Below, piece after piece: positions 1 through 8,980 of a stretch of DNA of 64,000 nucleotides. A program made the position numbers and the translations under genes. This DNA is from Janthinobacterium sp051380735 (GTDB lineage: Bacteria > Pseudomonadota > Gammaproteobacteria > Burkholderiales > Burkholderiaceae_D): the NCBI RefSeq assembly GCF_051380735.1, contig NZ_JBNYXQ010000001.1:186001-250000 (forward strand). Reading direction: 5' to 3'. The notes under the pieces were generated by a model, which ran no database searches, had not been told where the DNA came from, and saw nothing but the letters and a program-made list of their open reading frames with translations. The first letter of the stretch is position 1. Each line of letters begins with the position of its first letter.

Positions 1-353
1 ACGCGGCAGTTTTGCCAGCAATTAATGCAATCGAACATTACTACACGGTAATAATGAGTTCAAGTAGGAAATATTTATTCTGTGTATAATCGGCCCCTTT
101 GGTCATATCTGATCGGCAAGCTAGTTGCCTACCTGTATAGCTGAACCAGCTCTTCTGCGCCCCAGCCTTGCGCCGCCTCACCCTATTCCCGATGCTGCCG
201 CCCTGGTGCCTGCCCGCTTTTTCCGTGCGTCGCCCGCCCTGACTAACCGCATTACCTTTCTGCTCATTTTTGTCAATGACGCGCCAGCGCGAACGATCCC
301 GATTGCCGCGCAGCCGTTGCACGCAAAAGAAAAATATTTGAAGAAGCTTAACG
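1..353. other. Upstream region of the first MCP gene, no gene seen
   Basis: No convincing coding frame was found. Frames open here on both strands are antisense or shadow frames of the MCP that follows. A TATAAT hexamer lies at 85-90, but no good -35 box stands at normal spacing, and it would leave a leader of about 255 bases, so it is not called as a promoter. The last 20 bases before the MCP start hold only a weak GAAG ribosome-binding sequence. Confidence 0.4.
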
Positions 354-1904
354 ATGAACACGACCCTCAAGTTCCGCATCGCCGCCATTATCGGCGTCAT
401 ATCCATCATCACGCTCATCATTGGCCTTATCGGCCTGTACGGCATGAGCGCCTCCAACCAGGGATTGAAAACGGTCTATGAAGACCGCACAGTCGCCTTG
501 GAACAGCTATCGAGAGTCGATCGCCTGCTGCTCAGAAACCGCTACACCATCGCCGAATTGCTGGCAACGCCGCGCGACCAGGACATCAAGCCCGCTGCCG
601 ACCGCCTGAGCCATGACCTCGACGAGGTCGATCGTGTCTGGAAGCTGTATGCCGCCACCTATCTGACACCGACGGAAACGCAACTGGCCGCCACCTTCGT
701 CGCTGACTTCCAGAAGTATAAAAACGACATTGACTTGCCGATAGCCGCCAGGCTGGCAGCGAACGATATCGAAGGCCTGCGGCCGCTGTTCGCCATGTCG
801 CTGACGCGCAGCGCGCCGATCAGGGATACCATCACCAGCCTGCGCCAGCTGCAGGTCGACGTGGCGAAGCAGGAGTACGACAAGGCGACTGCGACCTATC
901 GGCAAGTCAAGCTGCTCGCCCTCGCACTGATCGTCGGCGGCCTGCTGGCGTCCATCCTGATGGGCTACCGGCTGATACGCCAGGTGTACGCCCAGCTTGG
1001 CGGCGAACCGGCTTATACCGTGCAGATCGTGCAGCGCATCGCGGCCGGTGACCTTGGTGGTGATCTGGCACTGCGCGCCGGTGACACCAGCAGCGTGCTG
1101 GCAGCAATGAGCAGGATGCGCGGCAATCTGGTCAGTACGGTCGGCGATATCCGCCAGGCCTCCGAAACCATCGCCACCGCCTCGGGCCAGATCGCCGCCG
1201 GCAACGCCGACCTGTCTGCACGCACGGAAAGCCAGGCAGGCTCCCTGGAAGAAACGGCATCTTCAATGGAAGAGCTGACCGCCACCGTCAGGCACAACCG
1301 CGACAATTCCCTGCACGCCAATCAGCTGGCGCAATCGGCTTCCGCCGTGGCCCGCAAAGGCGGCCAGGAAGTCGCCCAGGTTGTCGATACCATGGCCGCG
1401 ATCAATCAGTCGGCGAAAAAGATTGTCGACATCATCAGCGTCATCGATGGCATCGCTTTCCAGACCAATATCCTGGCCCTGAACGCGGCCGTCGAAGCGG
1501 CGCGCGCCGGGGAACAAGGACGTGGTTTCGCCGTGGTAGCGAGCGAGGTGAGGAATCTGGCGCAACGCTCGGCCAGCGCCGCCAAGGAGATCAAGGTATT
1601 GATCGGGGCCTCGGTAGCACAGGTCGAAGCCGGCAGCAAGATTGTCGACCAGGCCGGCGTGACGATCGCCGAAGTGGTCACCAGCATCGCGCGCATGACC
1701 GAACTGATGGGTGAAATCAATGTCGCCGCAGGCGAGCAGGACGCCGGCATCAGCCAGATCAATGAAGCCATTACCGATATGGATGGCGTTACACAGCAAA
1801 ATGCCGCGCTGGTCGAGGAAGCAGCAGCAGCCGCCGGCTCGCTCGAACAGCAGACGGTGCAGCTGACGAAACTGGTCAGCGTGTTTACACTACCGGCCAG
1901 GTAA
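354..1904 (+). CDS. Methyl-accepting chemotaxis protein with four-helix-bundle sensor
   Basis: Inner-membrane chemoreceptor that passes periplasmic ligand binding to CheA/CheW. At 516 residues it has the usual layout: a transmembrane helix at about 10-32, a periplasmic helical domain of about 150 residues (Tar-like four-helix type), a second helix at about 186-207, HAMP, then a long cytoplasmic coiled coil. The hairpin tip (IAFQTNILALNAAVEAARAG, about 366-385) is the highly conserved CheA/CheW contact region. There is no C-terminal pentapeptide for CheR/CheB docking; the protein ends in LPAR. It stands alone with no che genes beside it. Ligand unknown. The start has only a weak ribosome-binding site but places the first helix correctly. 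Confidence 0.93.
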   Translation: MNTTLKFRIAAIIGVISIITLIIGLIGLYGMSASNQGLKTVYEDRTVALEQLSRVDRLLLRNRYTIAELLATPRDQDIKPAADRLSHDLDEVDRVWKLYAATYLTPTETQLAATFVADFQKYKNDIDLPIAARLAANDIEGLRPLFAMSLTRSAPIRDTITSLRQLQVDVAKQEYDKATATYRQVKLLALALIVGGLLASILMGYRLIRQVYAQLGGEPAYTVQIVQRIAAGDLGGDLALRAGDTSSVLAAMSRMRGNLVSTVGDIRQASETIATASGQIAAGNADLSARTESQAGSLEETASSMEELTATVRHNRDNSLHANQLAQSASAVARKGGQEVAQVVDTMAAINQSAKKIVDIISVIDGIAFQTNILALNAAVEAARAGEQGRGFAVVASEVRNLAQRSASAAKEIKVLIGASVAQVEAGSKIVDQAGVTIAEVVTSIARMTELMGEINVAAGEQDAGISQINEAITDMDGVTQQNAALVEEAAAAAGSLEQQTVQLTKLVSVFTLPAR

Positions 1905-2127
1905 CGCAACTGCGCGCGTTCGCAGTAGCCGCTCTCGCACTGGTCGGCGGCGCGGCGCGCTTCGGCGACGATTTTATCCCGCAGGGCCGCATCGGGCTTT
2001 TTAGGCTGCGTGGGAAGCAAGTTTCAGGATGGGAGGGAGAAGCCGCCATTTCAGCCTGTATAAAACCACTTCGGTTTGGCGGAGCGGGCAAACGTCATGC
2101 CGGCCAACGAAGCAGCCCTGTATTAAC

Positions 2128-2502
2128 TCAAGTTGGAAATGTTCCGCGCAGATAGGTTTTCCAGAGATTATCGATGAAATCGCTCTCGATCTGATGGTCA
2201 CACGCTTGGGCAATCAAGCCCATATCGTCCGACACGTATGCGGCGAGGTCGGCATTCTGCGCGGCTCGATACACCTTCTTGAACGTGAGCTCCCTGATCT
2301 GCTTCACCAGTGCACCCTCGGGTGGGCAGGATGCAGTTACTTTCCCGTAGCTGGCGCACCATGCGCCATCAAACTCTGGCAGGTGCCTGGCGTCCAGCTG
2401 AGCATCCCAGTCAGTATCGCTACTGAAAATAATCTCAAGAAAAAGGCCTTGATGTATGGCCTCCAAAATGTCGCTTGCGCTCATCATCTCGCTATCTTGC
2501 AT
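2128..2502 (-). CDS. Hypothetical protein, 124 aa
   Basis: Not recognised. A soluble, acidic 124-residue protein without signal peptide or membrane helix, with a few Trp and Cys residues scattered through it. A second possible start (MMSASDILEA) lies five codons in; neither start has a strong ribosome-binding sequence. It is convergent with the preceding MCP and stands alone. Base composition is less GC-rich by eye than the flanking MCP and trehalose genes, which fits a lineage-specific or acquired gene. It could be a small immunity-type or housekeeping protein, but nothing in the sequence decides this. Confidence 0.6.
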   Translation of the reverse strand: MQDSEMMSASDILEAIHQGLFLEIIFSSDTDWDAQLDARHLPEFDGAWCASYGKVTASCPPEGALVKQIRELTFKKVYRAAQNADLAAYVSDDMGLIAQACDHQIESDFIDNLWKTYLRGTFPT

Positions 2503-2622
2503 TAAGTATTATGGACGCCGTCCGACATCATTGTCGGCCTGGCGCCAAATCCGGCGCAAGCAGGTCAACGCTATCCTTGCAAGGACAGGCATTGCCTGCT
2601 CAACGATCATGGTGCGCTGCGA

Positions 2623-4470
2623 TCAAATCGCACTATCCCACGGCGCCGACAACCTGACGGCGCAATTGATCAGCCCCACCATCGAGTAAGTCTGCGGGAA
2701 ATTGCCCCACATTTCGCCTGTCACCGGATGCGTGTCTTCGGACAGCAGGCCCAGGTGATTGCGCGCCTTCAGCATGGTTTCAAAGATCTGGCGTGCTTCG
2801 TCTTTCCTGCCGATGCGGGCCAGGGCGTCGATGCGCCAGAAGGTGCAGATATTGAAGGCCGTTTCAGGCTTGCCGAAGTCGTCCGGTGCTTCGTAGCGGC
2901 GCATGTAGGGACCGTCGCACAGCGATGCTTCCAGCGCGTCGACGGTAGCAATAAAGCGCGGGTCCATCGGGTCGATGAAGTTCACTTCCGCCATCAGCAG
3001 CACCGACGCGTCAAGGTCGCGCCCGCCCAGGCTTTCGGCGAAGGCCTGGCGCTCTTCGCTCCAGGCTTCGCGCAGCAGGCGTTCTCGGATCAGGGTGGCG
3101 CGGCTTTGCCAGTACGCTGCACGCTCGGGCAGTTCCAGCTTGTGGGCGACTTTCGACAGGCGGTCGCAGGCTGCCCAGCTCATCAGCATCGATGAGGTAT
3201 GGACGCGGGCGCGCGTGCGCAACTCCCACATGCCGGCGTCAGGTTCTGCGTGCAATTTGAACGCTTGCTCGCCCACCGCTTCCAGGGCGGCGAACTCAGC
3301 CTTGCCGGCGCGCTGGAACAAACGGTGGTCAAGGAAAGCTTGCGCGGCGCCCAGCACGATATTGCCGTAGACGTCGTGCTGGAAGTGTTCCTGCGCCTGG
3401 TTGCCCACGCGCACGGGGCCATTGCCTCGGTAGCCGGGCAGGTGCTCGACCAAGGATTCCGGCAGCATTTCTTCCAGGCCGATGCCGTACAGGGGCTGGA
3501 TATGGCCGCCCTTGGAGCGGGCGACGATATTGGTCAGCCAGCGCAGGTATTCTTCCATCGTGCCCACTTCGGACAGGCTGTTGAGTGCGCGCACGACAAA
3601 AAAGGCGTCGCGCAGCCAGCAATAGCGGTAGTCCCAGTTGCGGCTGCTGCCCGGTGCTTCGGGGATGCTGGTGGTCATGGCGGCGATAATTGCGCCGGTA
3701 TCCTCGTACAGCGACAGTTTCAGGGTAATCGCGGCGCGTATCACCACGTCCTGCCATTCCAGCGGCACGGCCAGGCGGCGCGTGTAGGTGCGCCAGTAGT
3801 TGATGGTGTCTTTTTCAAAGATGCGGGCCGTCTCGTCGATGCCACCGGCCAGGGTTTCGTCCGGACCCAGCAGGAAGTTTGCGGTCTTGTCGAGCACGAA
3901 ATACGATTCGCTCAGTACATAGTTCAGCGATACATCAGTGTTCAGGCGCAAGGTTTGCGCCGGGCCTACATAGCGGATATGGTGGCTGCCCTGGGTGACC
4001 TGCGGTGCCAGCTTGCCCCAGTCGAAACGGGGACGCAAGCGCACGCGGATGCGCACGGCGCGGTCCAGGGGACGCACGCGGCGTATCAGCATCAATGGAC
4101 GGAACATGCGGTCACGGCTGAGGAAGCGCGGGGCGAAATCGGTGATTTCCACGCCACGGCCTTCCGTGTCGTACAGGCGCGTGCGCAACACGGCCGTGTT
4201 CGGCTCATAAAACTGCTCGGTGCGCGCATAGTTTTCAATGTCAATACCCCACACGCTGCCGTTTTCGCTGGCGTCGAGCAAGGTATTGAAGACCGGGTCG
4301 CCATCGAAACGCGGCAGGCAGGACCAGACCACTTGGCCGGTCTGGTCGATCAGGGCACTGAAGGCGCAATTGCCCACCACGCCGCAGTTGAGGCTGGCCT
4401 GGGCCGGGGTCTGGCCGGCAATTGGCGCGGGCGCAGGGGCGCCACTGGGTGTTTCATAGGCTGTGGTCAT
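2623..4470 (-). CDS. Glycoside hydrolase family 15 protein (glucoamylase/trehalase-like)
   Basis: Cytoplasmic GH15 enzyme of 615 residues, the usual length for bacterial single-protein GH15 members. An N-terminal beta-sandwich of about 220 residues precedes an (alpha/alpha)6 barrel. The barrel begins with the family signature around NWDYRYCWLRDAFF, which lines the active site; a C-terminal catalytic Glu is expected but was not assigned. It is the last gene of an otsA-otsB-GH15 operon: its ATG lies 3 bases after the otsB stop, and its ribosome-binding sequence AAGGAG sits inside the otsB end. Some GH15 enzymes, known from mycobacteria, are trehalases, so in this context hydrolysis of trehalose (turnover of the otsBA product) is a reasonable inference. 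A maltooligosaccharide glucohydrolase is the alternative. Confidence 0.9.
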   Translation of the reverse strand: MTTAYETPSGAPAPAPIAGQTPAQASLNCGVVGNCAFSALIDQTGQVVWSCLPRFDGDPVFNTLLDASENGSVWGIDIENYARTEQFYEPNTAVLRTRLYDTEGRGVEITDFAPRFLSRDRMFRPLMLIRRVRPLDRAVRIRVRLRPRFDWGKLAPQVTQGSHHIRYVGPAQTLRLNTDVSLNYVLSESYFVLDKTANFLLGPDETLAGGIDETARIFEKDTINYWRTYTRRLAVPLEWQDVVIRAAITLKLSLYEDTGAIIAAMTTSIPEAPGSSRNWDYRYCWLRDAFFVVRALNSLSEVGTMEEYLRWLTNIVARSKGGHIQPLYGIGLEEMLPESLVEHLPGYRGNGPVRVGNQAQEHFQHDVYGNIVLGAAQAFLDHRLFQRAGKAEFAALEAVGEQAFKLHAEPDAGMWELRTRARVHTSSMLMSWAACDRLSKVAHKLELPERAAYWQSRATLIRERLLREAWSEERQAFAESLGGRDLDASVLLMAEVNFIDPMDPRFIATVDALEASLCDGPYMRRYEAPDDFGKPETAFNICTFWRIDALARIGRKDEARQIFETMLKARNHLGLLSEDTHPVTGEMWGNFPQTYSMVGLINCAVRLSAPWDSAI

Positions 4471-4473
4471 CGG

Positions 4474-5259
4474 CTACTCCTTGAGTTGGGGGGATGCGGC
4501 AAGCACGGCCGCGTGCAGCAGCACGACGCGCAAGGCGGCCGGGCTGGCCAGCCTCAGCGACGCCACGCTGGCGCCGCTGCCGACCTTGACTCCTTGCCCG
4601 CCTGTCTGTTCGACATAGGCAAAGCCGGCTTCGTCGGTCGTGTCGTCGCCGGCAAATACGGCACGCCGGCCTGCAAACGGTGCTTCCTGCATGAAGGCGG
4701 CAATCGCACCTCCTTTATCGGTGGCGGCTGGCTTGGCTTCAAGCACCATTTTGCCATGCAACAGCAAAATACCGGGGCACGCTTGCACAGCGGCACTCAT
4801 TTCCCGCATACACAACTCTTGCAACTCGGGCGCCAGACGGTAATGCAGGGCCACGGCGCCGCGCTTTTGTTCCACCAGCAAGCCGGGATACAAAGCAGCC
4901 AGTGCCTGTGCCCTGGCCAATACCGGCGCCACATCGGGCGTGGCCGCCAGCCGCAATTGGCCATCAGCGCCGCGCCGCTCCACGCCATGCACGCCTGCCA
5001 CCGGCAACACCAGCGGCGCCAGCATGGCGTCGATCTGCGCCACCGGCCGGCCGGAAATAATCGCCAGCGCGCCATTGTGGCGTTTGGACAGCAGCGCCAG
5101 CGCCTCGGCCACGCCCGCTTCCAGGCGCACGCCATCGGGCGTGGGGGCCAGGTCGACCAGGGTACCGTCAAAGTCCAGGAAAATCGCGCAGCCGGAGGTA
5201 TCAAGCAAGCCTGCCAGCAGCGCGCTGTCGTCGGTCAATCGATCTGTCGTTACCGCCAT
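4474..5259 (-). CDS. otsB: Trehalose-6-phosphate phosphatase
   Basis: Dephosphorylates trehalose 6-phosphate to trehalose, the second step of the OtsA/OtsB pathway, in the cytoplasm. It is a HAD-superfamily enzyme: motif I is FLDFDGTLVD (nucleophile Asp29 and Asp31), motif II sits in IISGRP, and motif IV is GDDTTDEAGF. About 261 residues, normal for OtsB. The ATG at 5259 overlaps the otsA stop by one base (TGATG). A TTG one codon upstream is the alternative start and would give a 4-base overlap. Translation is therefore probably coupled to otsA, and the GH15 gene follows 3 bases downstream. Confidence 0.95.
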   Translation of the reverse strand: MAVTTDRLTDDSALLAGLLDTSGCAIFLDFDGTLVDLAPTPDGVRLEAGVAEALALLSKRHNGALAIISGRPVAQIDAMLAPLVLPVAGVHGVERRGADGQLRLAATPDVAPVLARAQALAALYPGLLVEQKRGAVALHYRLAPELQELCMREMSAAVQACPGILLLHGKMVLEAKPAATDKGGAIAAFMQEAPFAGRRAVFAGDDTTDEAGFAYVEQTGGQGVKVGSGASVASLRLASPAALRVVLLHAAVLAASPQLKE

Positions 5260-7559
5260 CAAACCCCCTTGCGCCGGCTCAGGCGGCGGTGAGCGTCGAT
5301 CTTGGTCATGACTTTGTCACGCTGGCGCAGGCGCGAAGCGTCCAGCAGCATGCGGCCGGCCCAGCGGTACACATTGAAGTGTTTTACGCGCGCGCGCATG
5401 CTCTTCATGCGTTCGCGCTGTTCCACCGGCGGCATTACCAAGCCACGGTACAGGGCTTCCGCGCCCTGCTCGATATGGTAAGGATTGATGATCAGCGCTT
5501 CATGCAGTTCGCGCGCGGCGCCCGTGAATTGCGACAGCACCAGCACGCCCATCTCGTCTTCGCGTGCGGCGATGAATTCCTTGGCCACCAGGTTCATGCC
5601 GTCATGCAGACTGGTCACCATGCAGACCTCGGAGGCGCGGAAGTAACGCTGCAGCGCGTCCTGGCCATGGTGCTCGGCTTTCAGCAGGATAGGCACGTAG
5701 TCGCCGCTGCCGAAGCGGCGGTTGATGCGTTCGACCATTTTGCGCACGCGGGTGTCGAAGCTCTGGTATTCGTCCAGCGAAGCGCGGCTCGGTGCGGCAA
5801 TCTGGATAAAGGTAAAGTGCCCCACCATGCCTGGCTGCTGCTCCAGCATGCGCTCGACCGCCTGGAAGCGCTCGACAATACCCTTGGTGTAATCAAGACG
5901 GTCAACGCCGATGCCCAGCAAATGGTCGGCCGGCACGCCCAGGGCGGCACGGATCTCGGCGCGGCAGGTGGCCACGTCGGGCAAGTTCGGGTCTTCGTCG
6001 GGCCAGGCGATCGAAATCGGATAATCCTCGACCTGCGTCATCTCGCCACCATAGGAAATGGTCGACGCTTCCGGCTCGATACGGGTTTCCAGGTAGCGGT
6101 CGACGGTTTCCAGGAAATTCTTTCGGTGGAATGGCGTATGGAAGCCCAGGATGGTGCTGCCCAGCAGGCCATCGAGAATTTCCTCGCGCCATGGGCAAAT
6201 ACCGAAGGACTCCGAGTTTGGCCAGGGGATATGCCAGAAAGTAATAATAGTGGCTTTCGGCAGCGCTTCACGCACCATGCGCGGCAGCAGTGCAAAGTGA
6301 TAATCCTGCACCAGTACCACCGGGTTGTCGGTTTTCGCTTCCGCGATCACGGCGTCGGCAAAACGGCGGTTTACTTTCACATACTGATCCCAGTCCGACG
6401 AGCGGAACACCGGGCGCACGTGGGCGATATGGCACAGTGGCCACATGCCTTCGTTGGCGAAGCCATAGTAATAGCCCTGCTCTTCTTCTTCCGTCAGCCA
6501 GACGCGGCGCAAGGTATAGCTTGGATTGTCCGGCGGTACCGGAACATGGTCGAGCTTGTCCACGGTTTCGCGGTCGGCCGAGCCGGCGCCATGCGCGATC
6601 CAGGTACCCGAGCAGGCGCGCATCACCGCTTCCACGGCGGTGACCAGGCCACTGGCCGGGCGCTGCACCTTGATGCTGCCGTCGTCGGTTTTGGTATGAA
6701 TATATGGCTCGCGATTCGACACCACCAGCACCTGGTCGCCGGCCAAATCCGCTTCGAGCAGGCCGCGCAGTTTTTCAGGGGTCCACTCGGAGGTCCAGCC
6801 GCTGTTTTCACCCTGGCGTTCCAAGTGGTATTCCTGCAGCAGTTCGCGCAGGTCGCCGATCAGCGGCTGCATCTCGGCCGGCGGGGGCGCGATGATGGCC
6901 GCTGGCGTGGCGTCGGTAGGTGCGGCCACGTTCTTCTTGGACAGCAACTCGCCGCGCAGCACGTCTTTCACGGCGGCCAGCCAGCCACGCCAGCTCAGGT
7001 GGGCGACAAACACGGTCATCAGCGAAATAACCACTGCCAGCACGGCCAGGAAGGCAAAAATAAACCGTTTGGTATCGTTATTGCGACGCTCGACAAAGCT
7101 CATGTCCTGTACCAGCACCAGGCGGCCCAGTTGCTGGGCATCACTCATCACAGGCGTTTCACTCAGGTGAACCTGGCCTTGTGGCAACTGCGCCAGCGAC
7201 TTGTACAAGCCCCCGGAGGCAGGCGTGGTCCAGCAGCCGATCGAGGCCGGGTACTGGGCCGTCTTGTACAGCAACTTGCCGGCATTGTCACAAAAACCCA
7301 GCGCGACCAGGCGTTCGTCGCGCGTCGCGCCCTGGAACAGTTCATCGATACGGGCGGTGTCATTGGCCGGCAGGTATTCCGTCAGGGAGGGTCGCAAGGT
7401 CCCGGCGAGCAATTCGGCGCGGCTGTCGAGGTCGCGCACATACCAGCGCAAGGTAATGTTGTCGAGCAAGGGAACCACGATATACGCGAACAGTCCCAGT
7501 ACAAGAGCGAGAGGCAGAATGAAACGCAAGGACATTCTGAGCGATCTTAAAATCATCAT
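5259..7559 (-). CDS. otsA: Trehalose-6-phosphate synthase with N-terminal membrane sensor-like module
   Basis: Makes trehalose 6-phosphate from UDP-glucose (or another NDP-glucose) and glucose 6-phosphate. The C-terminal 490 or so residues are a complete GT20 domain, with VLVVSNREPY at its start, WPLCHIA, VQDYHFALLPRMV, HIPWPNSESF, GVDRLDYTKGI and SLHDGMNLVAKEF. Normal OtsA is about 450-480 residues; this protein is 766. The extra N-terminus has a helix at about 9-31, some 135 extracytoplasmic residues, a second helix at about 166-186 and a linker, a layout like a sensor protein. The start is ATG at 7559 (or 7556) behind AAAGGA; TTG at 7571 is less likely. First gene of otsA-otsB-GH15. Confidence 0.93.
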   Translation of the reverse strand: MMILRSLRMSLRFILPLALVLGLFAYIVVPLLDNITLRWYVRDLDSRAELLAGTLRPSLTEYLPANDTARIDELFQGATRDERLVALGFCDNAGKLLYKTAQYPASIGCWTTPASGGLYKSLAQLPQGQVHLSETPVMSDAQQLGRLVLVQDMSFVERRNNDTKRFIFAFLAVLAVVISLMTVFVAHLSWRGWLAAVKDVLRGELLSKKNVAAPTDATPAAIIAPPPAEMQPLIGDLRELLQEYHLERQGENSGWTSEWTPEKLRGLLEADLAGDQVLVVSNREPYIHTKTDDGSIKVQRPASGLVTAVEAVMRACSGTWIAHGAGSADRETVDKLDHVPVPPDNPSYTLRRVWLTEEEEQGYYYGFANEGMWPLCHIAHVRPVFRSSDWDQYVKVNRRFADAVIAEAKTDNPVVLVQDYHFALLPRMVREALPKATIITFWHIPWPNSESFGICPWREEILDGLLGSTILGFHTPFHRKNFLETVDRYLETRIEPEASTISYGGEMTQVEDYPISIAWPDEDPNLPDVATCRAEIRAALGVPADHLLGIGVDRLDYTKGIVERFQAVERMLEQQPGMVGHFTFIQIAAPSRASLDEYQSFDTRVRKMVERINRRFGSGDYVPILLKAEHHGQDALQRYFRASEVCMVTSLHDGMNLVAKEFIAAREDEMGVLVLSQFTGAARELHEALIINPYHIEQGAEALYRGLVMPPVEQRERMKSMRARVKHFNVYRWAGRMLLDASRLRQRDKVMTKIDAHRRLSRRKGV

Positions 7560-7796
7560 TTTCCTTTGCAAAAACTAAAAGCATGGCAAGTATGCCAATA
7601 TTTTCCATGCCGCGTCGTTCTGTTGGTCTTCTTGCAGAGGCAACAATTGCCCGCAGTACGCACGACACGAGATACTTTTAGTATCACCCATGGCAAACGT
7701 CTTGTCCGTTAGGCTACGCACGCCCGGCTGCGCCAGCAGGCTTTAAAATATACATTTGCTGCAATTTACTTTACTTGTCATTAGGAGCTTTAGCCC

Positions 7797-8945
7797 ATGG
7801 ATCTCACCACCTACCATTCCTTGATGGGAGGACGGCTCGCTTCCGCAGTCACCGTTTTACTGAGCGCCATCATCGCCACCCTGATCGCCATGGCCGTGCA
7901 CAGCGCCAGCATCAGCGTACTCAAACGGCTGGCCAACGGCCGCCCGTACACCACCAATATGTCGCGGTTGGCATTTCGCACCAGCCAGCTTTGCCTGATC
8001 ATGTTCGGCCTGCGCATCGTGCTGGCCGGCGCCCCCGCAGACACTCCGGGCCTGGTGGGCCTGTCGCACCTGGCCAACGTGGCGCTGATCGTGGCGCTGA
8101 CAGCGCTGGCCATGAAATGCATCGAATCGCTGAGCCTGACCATCGCCCAGCTGAACCCGGTCGACGTGGCGGACAACCTGCGCGCGCGCCGCCTGATCAC
8201 GCAAGCGCGCGTGCTCACGCGCAGTGCGCAGGCCATCGTCATTATCCTGGGCTTGTCCTTCATCTTGCTGACCCTGCCCGGGGCGCGCCAGATCGGCGCC
8301 AGTTTGCTGGCCTCGGCTGGCGTGGCGGGCCTGGTGGCCGGTATTGCGGCCCGGCCGGTGCTGGGCAACTTTATCGCCGGCCTGCAGATTGCGTTTTCGC
8401 AGCCGATCCGCATCGATGACGTACTGATCGTCAATGGCGAATGGGGCCGCGTCGAGGAAATCAAGGGCACTTATGTGGTGGTACGCATCTGGGACGAACG
8501 CCGCATGATTGTGCCGCTGACCTGGTTTATCGAAAACCCGTTCGAAAACTGGACCCATACTTCGTCCACTATCCTCGGCACCGTGTTCCTGTGGCTGGAC
8601 TTCAGCGTGCCGGTCGAGCCGCTGCGCGCCGAACTGGACCGCATCTGCCAGGCTTCCCGGCTGTGGGACCAGCGCGTGTGCAAGGTGCAAGTGACGGATG
8701 CCACCGACCGCGCCATGCAGCTGCGCTTTTTGGTCAGCGCCAACAATTCGGGCGACGCCTTCGAACTGCGCTGCGATATCCGCGAAGGCATTCTGGCCTA
8801 TGTGGCACGGCATTACCCGGAAGGTTTGCCACGGCTGCGCTCTTCGATCGACTCGGTCGAGCTCAATACCACTGCAGCCAAGGTCATCAACCGCCCCGAT
8901 GCGCTCGATACGATCATCGACGGCGCGCCGACGGCCAAGGTGTAA
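7797..8945 (+). CDS. MscS-family mechanosensitive ion channel
   Basis: Inner-membrane channel of 382 residues. N-terminal helices lead to the conserved pore helix and beta domain: the glycine/alanine-rich stretch ASAGVAGLVAGIAARPVLGN, then FIAGLQIAFSQPIRIDD and the beta-domain segment GRVEEIKGTYVVVRIWDERR. These are standard MscS signatures. A good ribosome-binding site (AGGAG) lies 9 bases before the ATG. It is followed 35 bases later by a cation/proton antiporter on the same strand and is divergent from the trehalose operon, so the surroundings suggest osmotic and ionic adaptation. Longer than E. coli MscS (286 aa) because of extra N-terminal membrane helices, as in MscM/YbdG-type members. 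Confidence 0.92.
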   Translation: MDLTTYHSLMGGRLASAVTVLLSAIIATLIAMAVHSASISVLKRLANGRPYTTNMSRLAFRTSQLCLIMFGLRIVLAGAPADTPGLVGLSHLANVALIVALTALAMKCIESLSLTIAQLNPVDVADNLRARRLITQARVLTRSAQAIVIILGLSFILLTLPGARQIGASLLASAGVAGLVAGIAARPVLGNFIAGLQIAFSQPIRIDDVLIVNGEWGRVEEIKGTYVVVRIWDERRMIVPLTWFIENPFENWTHTSSTILGTVFLWLDFSVPVEPLRAELDRICQASRLWDQRVCKVQVTDATDRAMQLRFLVSANNSGDAFELRCDIREGILAYVARHYPEGLPRLRSSIDSVELNTTAAKVINRPDALDTIIDGAPTAKV

Positions 8946-8980
8946 GCTGTCTTTCAACCATCGCCTGAACGAGAACCGAC

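Noticed and set aside
85..90. TATAAT as a promoter for the first MCP
   Set aside because: No -35 element at suitable spacing and more than 250 bases from the start codon.
1906..2020. Minus-strand frame with plausible start (MLPTQPKKPDAALRDKIVAE)
   Set aside because: It reads well for about 40 residues but then runs antisense into the MCP without a stop. It may be a fragment of a lost gene, but no family can be named, and GC-rich antisense frames often look protein-like.
5289..7550. 753-codon plus-strand frame antisense to otsA
   Set aside because: Rich in His, Gln, Val and Arg with no family motif. This is the usual mirror frame of a GC-rich gene, as also seen opposite narG, gcd and dsdA.
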